Shown here in pieces: positions 4,925-9,683 of a stretch of 9,683 bases of DNA. Each line of letters opens with the position of its first letter. Positions within the stretch are counted from its first letter, which is position 1. A program made the position numbers and the translations under genes. This DNA comes from Planctomycetales bacterium (GTDB taxonomy: Bacteria; Planctomycetota; SBBH01), in assembly GCA_005239795.1 (NCBI GenBank), contig SBBH01000071.1, positions 1-9,683 of the forward strand, in the 5' to 3' direction. Below the pieces are notes generated by a model. It saw only the letters and a list, made by a program, of their open reading frames with translations. It made no database searches and was not told where the DNA came from.

Positions 4925-5851
4925 TCACGCGTTTCGATCTGGGGTTGGTGAAGCTTCGAACTGTTCGGAGAGCTTCTGGACCTGCGACACAAGGTCTGCC
5001 ACGGTGAAAGGTTTGGCGAGCGCCTCGTCCGCCCCGAGCGCAAGCGCCTCCTGGAGCCGCTCCGGAGACAGAGCCGAGACGACGAGAATCTTGATGGAGG
5101 AGAATTGGGCGATACCTCGAATGAAACGGATGACCTCCTGGCCGCCGATACCCGGCATCGCCAGGTCCAGCGTCACGACGGACGGGGCAAAGCTTCCCAA
5201 AAGGGCTCCTGCCTTGAAGCCGTCCGTGGCGACCTCCACCTGGAATCCCTCCTTTTCAAGCTGGAGCCGGATCATGTTTGCAATACGCAGATCGTCATCC
5301 ACCGCCAGGATCCGGTTTTTCCGGTCGGGGTCCGCGTCGACGGGTCTTCCGGGGATAGGCAGTTTCGACACCACCTCCTGGTACATGCGCAGGAATTGAG
5401 ACCGCTCCGCGAGATCCTTGGAAAGGAGGGCGTTCAACGCCTCGATCTTTATTGCCATCTCCTGCTTCTGGCGCGCAAGGCTCCCCAGCTCGAGACATTG
5501 CCGAATCGCGGCCTTGAGCTCCGAATCGTTCCAGGGCTTGGTCAGGAAACGGAAGACCTCTCCGCGGTTGATCGCCTCCACGATGGAGGCGGCGTCCGCG
5601 TACCCAGACAGGATGACGCGCAAGGTCTCGGGCGAGCGCTCCTTCACCTTCTGTAAAAGCTCCGTCCCCGTCATCTCCGGCATTCGCTGATCGGTCACCA
5701 CGAGGTCAACGCGCTCGGCGTCCAGAGCGGCCAGCGCTTCCCGGCCGCTTTGGGCCGTGAGGACCCTGTAGGGTTCGCCGCGCGTCAGGCGCTTCAGCGC
5801 CCCCAGGATTCCCGCCTCGTCGTCGACGAAGAGGACCGTGGGATCATCCAT
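4925..5851 (-). CDS. Double-receiver response regulator (REC-coil-REC)
   Basis: This 308-residue protein has two complete receiver domains and no output domain. REC1 (1-120) has D10/D11, D54 (TDQRMPEMTG), S82 and K105 (FRFLTKPW). A helical linker, probably coiled coil, spans about 121-165. REC2 (about 178-295) has DDD 185-187, D229 (LDLAMPG), S259 and K280 (AKPF). REC1 resembles the neighbouring stand-alone receivers, while REC2 resembles the receiver of the HTH protein that starts the operon. ATG 5851 is chosen because it overlaps the kinase stop by 8 bases and places the first receiver strand correctly; the frame is open further upstream but only as a shadow of the kinase gene. Likely roles are phosphate relay, phosphate sink or scaffold for the kinase. 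Confidence 0.88.
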   Translation of the reverse strand: MDDPTVLFVDDEAGILGALKRLTRGEPYRVLTAQSGREALAALDAERVDLVVTDQRMPEMTGTELLQKVKERSPETLRVILSGYADAASIVEAINRGEVFRFLTKPWNDSELKAAIRQCLELGSLARQKQEMAIKIEALNALLSKDLAERSQFLRMYQEVVSKLPIPGRPVDADPDRKNRILAVDDDLRIANMIRLQLEKEGFQVEVATDGFKAGALLGSFAPSVVTLDLAMPGIGGQEVIRFIRGIAQFSSIKILVVSALSPERLQEALALGADEALAKPFTVADLVSQVQKLSEQFEASPTPDRNA

Positions 5852-7403
5852 CGCAGGGCACCCCCGAAAGCGGCAGACGAATCGTGAAGGTCGTTCCTTT
5901 TCCCATCGCGCTTTCCACGTCGATCGTGCCGCCATGCTTTTCGACGATCCCATGGGCGATGGAAAGTCCCAACCCCGTCCCCTTGCCGACCGGTTTGGTC
6001 GTGAAAAAGGGGTCGAAGATCCTGGGCAGGACATCGGGGGGAATCCCCGTGCCGGTGTCCGAGATCCGGATGACGGCCTGCCCGTTTTGGGCATGGGTCT
6101 GGATCGTGATCGTCCCGCGCTCGGGGATCGCTTGCGCGGCGTTCACCAGGAGATTCAAAAATACCTGGTTCAGTTGCCCCGGGTAGCAGCGGACCGGAGG
6201 GATCGCGCCGAGGTCTTTTTTCAGTTCACATTTGTATTTGAGCTCGTTGGCGACAATCTTCAAGACGGCTTCGACACCTGCGTTGAGGTCCGCTTCCTGG
6301 ACCTCCGCCTCGTCGAGCCTGGCGAAGCTCTTCAGGTTCTGGACGATCTCCTTGATGCGGACAGTGCCCGAGGACGATTCGGACAAAAGCGCATCCACGT
6401 CCTTCAAGACATAGTCCAGGTCCGCTTTTTGGCAGATGTCGCGGATACGATCTAAGGCGGCGCGCTGAGTGGGATCCGCCGAGCCTTGAAGGCCTGCCGC
6501 CAGCGTTTTGTACTCGGCCAGGAGCGCCCTGAAAACGTCCACATACTCCCTCAAGGTCGACAGGTTGCTCATGATGAATCCGATCGGGTTGTTGATCTCG
6601 TGCGCGACGCCGGCTGCGAGCTGGCCCAGGGACGCCATTTTCTCGGATTGCACCAGTTGTGCCTGCGCCTGTTGCAGTTCCGAGAGCGCTTTTTCAAGCT
6701 TCCCGTGGTTTTCCGCAAGGCGCGTCTCGGCAAGCTGGCGGTCCAGCGCGTTCCCCAGTTGTGTGGCGGCCATGTCCACCAGGTCCAGCATCTGCTGGTC
6801 CTTTTGGTAAGCCTGCGAGGCGAAGAACTCCGCGACGGCGACGATGCGCCCTTCCCGGCGGATCGCGACGGCGAACGCGGCCTTCACCTCGATATCCCGG
6901 GCCACGCGGGCGCGTGGGAAGTTGGAATCGACATGGATATCCTCGATCCAGGCGGGCTTCCCGTTGGCCCAGACGCGGCCGGGGAGCCCCTCGCCGTTCT
7001 TGAACCGGTACGCCTCGGTGACGCTCTGGAACAGGTCGAACGCCTCGCCAGGGCGGATGTGCCAGACCTTCAGGGAAATCAATCGTTCAGGGTCCTGGTC
7101 GTCCGGGACGTAGACATGCCCCACCGGCCAGTCGCAGATCCGGCAGACCGCCTCGACGAACTTGCCCATGACCTCTTTGAACGGGCGGCTGTCCCGCGCG
7201 AAGAGCGCGACGGCGTGCAAAAGTTCAATCTCAGCCGCCCGCTGGTGGAGGCCCCTGTTTCGGGAGACCAGCTCCTCGTTGGCGAGAAAAAGCTCCCTGG
7301 ATTTTTTCTCGAGTAGTTCCTCGGCCATCTCTCTCGCGCGCCGCTCTCGATCGAGAGCCCGTTGAAGGACGTTGTCAACATCGCGCGAGACAGGGGCGTT
7401 CAT
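5844..7403 (-). CDS. Soluble GAF-domain histidine kinase associated with H-NOX
   Basis: This 519-residue kinase (from ATG 7403) has no membrane segment. Order: N-terminal coiled coil (about 8-60), GAF-like domain (about 60-222), coiled coil (225-255), then the dimerisation domain with phospho-accepting H268 in GVAHEINNP, and a complete HATPase: N box LNLLVNAAQA (417-426), G1 DTGTGIP (449-455), F box FDPFFTTK (463-470), G2 GKGTGLGLS (473-481). The segment between H268 and the ATPase is long (about 275-370), with an inserted helical stretch common in some deltaproteobacterial kinases. The start overlaps the H-NOX stop as ATGA, implying coupled translation; an ATG at 7460 in frame would overlap H-NOX by 61 bases and is less likely. 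In known systems NO-bound H-NOX inhibits the adjacent kinase. The GAF domain may take a second signal. Confidence 0.92.
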   Translation of the reverse strand: MNAPVSRDVDNVLQRALDRERRAREMAEELLEKKSRELFLANEELVSRNRGLHQRAAEIELLHAVALFARDSRPFKEVMGKFVEAVCRICDWPVGHVYVPDDQDPERLISLKVWHIRPGEAFDLFQSVTEAYRFKNGEGLPGRVWANGKPAWIEDIHVDSNFPRARVARDIEVKAAFAVAIRREGRIVAVAEFFASQAYQKDQQMLDLVDMAATQLGNALDRQLAETRLAENHGKLEKALSELQQAQAQLVQSEKMASLGQLAAGVAHEINNPIGFIMSNLSTLREYVDVFRALLAEYKTLAAGLQGSADPTQRAALDRIRDICQKADLDYVLKDVDALLSESSSGTVRIKEIVQNLKSFARLDEAEVQEADLNAGVEAVLKIVANELKYKCELKKDLGAIPPVRCYPGQLNQVFLNLLVNAAQAIPERGTITIQTHAQNGQAVIRISDTGTGIPPDVLPRIFDPFFTTKPVGKGTGLGLSIAHGIVEKHGGTIDVESAMGKGTTFTIRLPLSGVPCDG

Positions 7404-7954
7404 GTCTTGCCCCCGAATGCCAGGTCGAAGCGGCAATAATCGTTTCCCTGGAGCACGCACTGGACCTGCCTGTGTGCGATTGCGGTCTTGAAATAATCCG
7501 CGGTTCCATCGATCAGCCCCTCAGCGAACCGGCAGAGCTTGCGCTCTGAGCGGTAGACCATGACCAATCGGTCCGGCGCCGGGTCCTCGTACTGAAAGGT
7601 GGGGAGGCCCGCGTCCGGATAGAGCTTGCGCACCTCCACGTGGATAAAGCCGTCCACGCTTTGCAGGAATTTCTTGGCGTCCATCCCCTTGGCGGTGAAA
7701 AAATCCGGATAGAGCCGGGCGAGTTGAGGGAGGGTGAACTTTCCGAACGCACGTACCAGCGCGTCCGCCGTCAGCCCCGTGCGCCGCGAGAGCGCCCCCA
7801 CCAGGTCGAACAGCTCCTGGTCGGGATAGCTCGCGGCGGAGGTGTAGGCTCCTCGCGAGGCGGGCTGGGTCTCATCCAGAAGCTCCTGCCAGGTTGCGAG
7901 GTCCCATTTCTCCTCGACCAGCTTCCCCAAAAGCGTGAAGACGATCCCTTTCAT
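7400..7954 (-). CDS. H-NOX heme nitric-oxide sensor
   Basis: This 184-residue protein is a full-length bacterial H-NOX (HNOB) domain. It begins MKGIVFTLLGKLVEEKWDLA as the family does. The proximal heme ligand is H105 in IHVEVRKLYPDAGLP, and the propionate-binding Y-x-S-x-R motif is intact as Y134-R-S136-E-R138. C141, H161, C166 and C174 match the spacing of a zinc site described in Shewanella and Vibrio H-NOX proteins. H-NOX binds NO at ferrous heme and, by ligand-driven shape change, controls an adjacent signalling protein, here the kinase whose start overlaps this stop (ATGA). ATG 7954 was chosen because the family motif starts there; GGGGG lies a few bases upstream, and only 2 bases separate it from the preceding receiver gene. 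The ligand preference (NO over O2) is inferred from family and context. Confidence 0.95.
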   Translation of the reverse strand: MKGIVFTLLGKLVEEKWDLATWQELLDETQPASRGAYTSAASYPDQELFDLVGALSRRTGLTADALVRAFGKFTLPQLARLYPDFFTAKGMDAKKFLQSVDGFIHVEVRKLYPDAGLPTFQYEDPAPDRLVMVYRSERKLCRFAEGLIDGTADYFKTAIAHRQVQCVLQGNDYCRFDLAFGGKT

Positions 7955-7956
7955 GG

Positions 7957-8379
7957 CTACCCCCATCCTGTAAGCCGGCACCGGTGCGGGCGTTTCTGGT
8001 GCAGGCGGTTTCTGTGGATCAGAATCGATTCGATTTGACTCACGAGATCTGCGCGTCCGATAGGCTTTTCCAAAAATCCATCGCACCCCAGTTCCACGGA
8101 ATGGAAGAGGGCATAATCCGTCTGGAGTCCCGTCAGCATGATGACTGGAAGGCCGGGATCGATCTGGCGCAGTGACGCCAGGAGGTGCCAGCCGTCCGTT
8201 CCGGGCATGGCGATGTCGAGGACCGCCAGGTCGAAGCGGATCTCCCAAGCCGCGAGCAACGCCTCGTCCGCGTTTCCGGCAGTCCGCAGGGAGTACGGGG
8301 TCCGGCGAAGCGCTCGCGCGAAAGCGCTCCTGGCATCCGACTCGTCATCCACATACAAAACGCTTTTAGAAGCGATCAT
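7957..8379 (-). CDS. Stand-alone receiver-domain protein (second)
   Basis: This 140-residue response regulator is a single receiver domain with all key residues: D11/D12, D55 (LDIAMPGTDG), T83 and K105 (LEKP). A basic tail follows (HRNRLHQKRPHRCRLTGWG). There is no output domain, so it should act by protein contact or as phosphate sink, like CheY-type regulators. The ribosome site GGGAGG stands 7 bases before ATG 8379, and the stop lies 2 bases before the H-NOX start. It is related to, but clearly diverged from, the receiver encoded just upstream; both share the R-x-x-PY-x-x-x-T segment in helix 1/strand 2. Confidence 0.88.
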   Translation of the reverse strand: MIASKSVLYVDDESDARSAFARALRRTPYSLRTAGNADEALLAAWEIRFDLAVLDIAMPGTDGWHLLASLRQIDPGLPVIMLTGLQTDYALFHSVELGCDGFLEKPIGRADLVSQIESILIHRNRLHQKRPHRCRLTGWG

Positions 8380-8391
8380 GGCGCTTCCTCC

Positions 8392-8820
8392 CTACAAAAG
8401 CAGCTCCAGCTTCTCTTTCTGCGCATCGGTAAGATCTCCGATCAGATATTCAACGATGTTGCGGACGACTTCGGGCTTGAAGGGTTTTGTGATGTAATAC
8501 GTTCCCCCTTCCTGGTATCCGCGCAACATCGGCGCGGGCGCCCCTTCGCCCGTCAGCATGACGACGGGGAGGTCCGAAAACCCTCGGTCCCGGATCTCCT
8601 TCAAGAATCCCCAGCCGTCGAGTTCCGGCATCCGGAGGTCCAGGAGAATCAGATCCGGCTTATCCCTCTCGACGACCCGGAGTGCCTCCTTGCTGCTGGT
8701 GGAAGTCAGCGCGCGGTAGGGCATTCCCCGGAAGAGCCGTTTGAGCGAGTTCAGGACGCCTTCTTCGTCATCCACACACAGGACGGTCTTCGTGCGTCCG
8801 GCCCCTTTTCCGGTTGTCAT
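8392..8820 (-). CDS. Stand-alone receiver-domain protein (first)
   Basis: This 142-residue single receiver has a short N-terminal extension (MTTGKGAGRTK), acidic pair D17/D18, phospho-acceptor D61 (LDLRMPELDG), T90 and K112 (ITKPF), and a C-terminal helix (LTDAQKEKLELLL). There is no output domain. ATG 8820 overlaps the stop of the HTH-receiver gene as ATGA, so the two are probably co-translated; 12 bases separate its stop from the next gene. Its VDDEEGVLNSLKRLFRGMPY segment is very close to the receivers of the degenerate HD-GYP protein and of REC1 in the double-receiver protein, suggesting descent by duplication within the operon. It is a likely direct target of the H-NOX-linked kinase. Confidence 0.88.
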   Translation of the reverse strand: MTTGKGAGRTKTVLCVDDEEGVLNSLKRLFRGMPYRALTSTSSKEALRVVERDKPDLILLDLRMPELDGWGFLKEIRDRGFSDLPVVMLTGEGAPAPMLRGYQEGGTYYITKPFKPEVVRNIVEYLIGDLTDAQKEKLELLL

Positions 8821-9431
8821 GTTCCCCTCCCCACGGGTTTGGAACCGGGAGTTGTCGTGTTCTCCCAGCCCGACAGGTTTCTGACCTTCTCGACCAGCGC
8901 TTCATTCCTGAACGGTTTTTCCAGCACATCGTCGGCGCCCGCCACGAGGGCCGCCTCCAGATCCTTTTGCGGCATGGCGGAAACGACGAGGATCTTCACG
9001 CCGGCAAGGGGGGGCGTGTCGCGTATGAACTTCAAGACATTGATCCCTCCAAGCCCCGGGAGGCCCAGGTCCAGGGTGACCACGGAGGGCTGGAAAGCCC
9101 CCAAAAGGGTCCCGGCCCGGAACCCGTCTGGAGCGACGGCGGTCTCGAACCCCGCCCGCCGGAGCGCCCGTTGCATGGCTTGCGCCATGGGGGTGTCGTC
9201 CTCCACGATCAGGATACGTCCGGTATAGCTCTGAAGTTCTGAGGGGATTGGCATGCCGTTCTCTTTCAAAAATTCAAGTAGGTCATGCACTTGCACGCGG
9301 TTGTCCCCGCGGCCGGGGAGCTGGAACGCCTTCAGATGCCCCCGTTCGATCCAGCGGATCACTGTGCGCAGGCTTACCCCGCAATGCCTGGCGATCTGTC
9401 CCGTGGTCAGCGCCTTGGGTAAATTGATCAT
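8817..9431 (-). CDS. DNA-binding response regulator with N-terminal HTH and C-terminal receiver
   Basis: This 204-residue first gene of the operon has a MerR/excisionase-like helix-turn-helix in residues about 7-60 (LTTGQIARHCGVSLRTVIRW, then a wing with RGDNRVQVHDLLEFL). A complete receiver covers about 71-190: acidic pair D78/D79, D121 (LDLGLPG), S151, K172 (EKPF). The order HTH then receiver is the reverse of the usual response regulator. Its receiver is about half identical by eye to REC2 of the double-receiver protein in the same operon. As the promoter-proximal DNA-binding member it probably controls this operon and perhaps others, a role comparable to HnoC in Shewanella, although the DNA-binding fold differs. 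ATG 9431 is the only start that includes the whole HTH; no Shine-Dalgarno sequence is obvious. Confidence 0.88.
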   Translation of the reverse strand: MINLPKALTTGQIARHCGVSLRTVIRWIERGHLKAFQLPGRGDNRVQVHDLLEFLKENGMPIPSELQSYTGRILIVEDDTPMAQAMQRALRRAGFETAVAPDGFRAGTLLGAFQPSVVTLDLGLPGLGGINVLKFIRDTPPLAGVKILVVSAMPQKDLEAALVAGADDVLEKPFRNEALVEKVRNLSGWENTTTPGSKPVGRGT

Positions 9432-9439
9432 TTCGATTC

Positions 9440-9475
9440 TATTTTGATTATATTGACTTATTTGTCAAATAGATT
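9440..9475 (-). promoter_or_regulatory. Candidate promoter and operator of the H-NOX operon
   Basis: The 60 bases before the first gene are strongly AT-rich. On the minus strand TTGACA (9468-9463) is a perfect -35 box with AAAATA 17 bases downstream; alternatively TATAAT (9452-9447) is a perfect -10 box with a poor -35. The inverted repeat TTGAC-TTATTT-GTCAA occupies 9453-9468, overlapping both. The half-sites recall FNR/CRP-family NO regulators, but their usual spacing with TTGAC-type half-sites is 4 bases, not 6. It could equally be the site for the HTH-receiver protein. The promoter is likely; the identity of the binding protein is inference. Confidence 0.5.
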
Positions 9476-9605
9476 TTTCTGATATTTTGCCGATAGCGTT
9501 TGTAAAGCAGAGCCTCTCGGACTTTCAAGAAGAGAAGTTCAGTGCCCCCGGTTTTCCCCCGATAATCAGTACAGTCACTTAAGGATATTGCCACCAAGAT
9601 AACTC

Positions 9606-9683
9606 ATGACCGGCTTTCGTAGCTTTTGCATTGCCAAGTGGTTGCCGATGAAGCCCATGGAAATGGAGGGACTCCATGGGCAA
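9606..9683 (+). CDS. Possible divergent gene start, cut by the window edge
   Basis: From ATG 9606 a frame of 26 codons runs off the right edge, reading MTGFRSFCIAKWLPMKPMEM and onward. It has no clear ribosome site (AAGGA lies about 22 bases upstream) and I do not recognise it. If real, it would be divergent from the H-NOX operon and share its upstream region. The short length makes it weak evidence. Confidence 0.2.
   Translation, partial: MTGFRSFCIAKWLPMKPMEMEGLHGQ
9653..9681. repeat. Inverted repeat at right edge
   Basis: Nine-base arms GCCCATGGA (9653-9661) and TCCATGGGC (9673-9681) flank an 11-base spacer. It has no following T run inside the window, so it is not shown to be a terminator. 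It may be part of a structured RNA, an operator, or a chance feature inside a reading frame. The remaining stretch 9476-9652 shows nothing else I can support. Confidence 0.35.

Noticed and set aside
3590..4951. Long plus-strand reading frame of 453 codons
   Set aside because: It lies antisense to the well-supported receiver/HD-GYP gene and has low-complexity shadow composition typical of GC-rich DNA; no family motif was seen.
4925..6094. Start of the double-receiver protein at 6094
   Set aside because: The extra 81 residues are an out-of-frame reading of the kinase ATPase domain; ATG 5851 gives the normal receiver start and an 8-base overlap with the kinase stop.
5844..7460. Kinase start at 7460
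   Set aside because: This would overlap the H-NOX gene by 61 bases with a basic, unrelated N-terminus; ATG 7403 gives the usual ATGA coupling.
7400..8248. H-NOX start at 8248 with a 98-residue extension
   Set aside because: The extension is an out-of-frame reading of the upstream receiver gene; family members start at MKGIVF, which is ATG 7954.
8185..9228. Long plus-strand frame of 347 codons
   Set aside because: It is antisense to three receiver genes with full motif sets; it is a shadow frame.
9653..9681. Rho-independent terminator at the right edge
   Set aside because: No T run follows within the window, the loop is 11 bases, and the position upstream of the operon does not require a terminator; the edge prevents a decision.
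1..9683. CRISPR array or rRNA
   Set aside because: No regularly spaced repeat series and no rRNA-like conserved segments were seen on either strand.

Overview
The window is GC-rich and densely coded. It comes from a bacterium that I cannot name from sequence alone. The H-NOX/kinase gene set, the many receiver domains and the RpfG-like regulators suggest a Gram-negative lineage such as Desulfobacterota, Myxococcota, Nitrospirota or a relative, but this is inference. It has two very different halves, with the boundary near position 3765.

Left half (1-3765): a scrapyard of mobile-element and toxin-antitoxin remnants. It holds a possible insertion-sequence end (1-40), the 3' half of a tRNA-Arg(CCU) on the minus strand (53-101), a HigA-type antitoxin fragment joined in frame to an intact HicB-type antitoxin (314-628), and a hicA toxin gene broken by an internal deletion (621-769). 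Two copies of a 43-bp hairpin repeat (135-177, 813-855) flank this block. Then come an intact AAA/DUF4143 ATPase (865-2013, minus) with a perfect 16-bp palindrome before its start, the C-terminal end of a tyrosine recombinase (2056-2424, minus), a truncated IS3-family element with OrfA and its A-rich frameshift site (2425 to about 2800), a TPR-like C-terminal fragment (to 3033), and an antitoxin (ending 3707) overlapped by the first 25 codons of a PIN-domain toxin. In both recognisable TA pairs the antitoxin frame is intact and the toxin is destroyed.

Right half (3770-9431, all minus strand): one tight operon of seven genes with overlaps or gaps of 12 bases or less. In transcription order: an HTH-receiver protein, two stand-alone receivers, an H-NOX heme protein, a soluble GAF-histidine kinase, a double-receiver protein, and a receiver fused to a degenerate HD-GYP domain. 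H-NOX next to a histidine kinase is an established nitric-oxide-sensing pair: NO-bound H-NOX changes kinase autophosphorylation. The rest of the set, with a DNA-binding response regulator and a catalytically dead HD-GYP regulator, parallels the HnoK/HnoC/HnoD branches described in Shewanella, but there is no EAL phosphodiesterase here. One kinase faces six receiver domains, which fall into two sequence lineages.

The operon's upstream region (9432-9683) carries an AT-rich promoter with the inverted repeat TTGAC-N6-GTCAA, a possible divergent partial reading frame, and a hairpin at the right edge. The likely logic is that H-NOX senses NO, the kinase sets phosphorylation of several receivers, the HTH-receiver may autoregulate the operon, and the degenerate HD-GYP protein acts by binding a partner rather than by hydrolysing cyclic-di-GMP.
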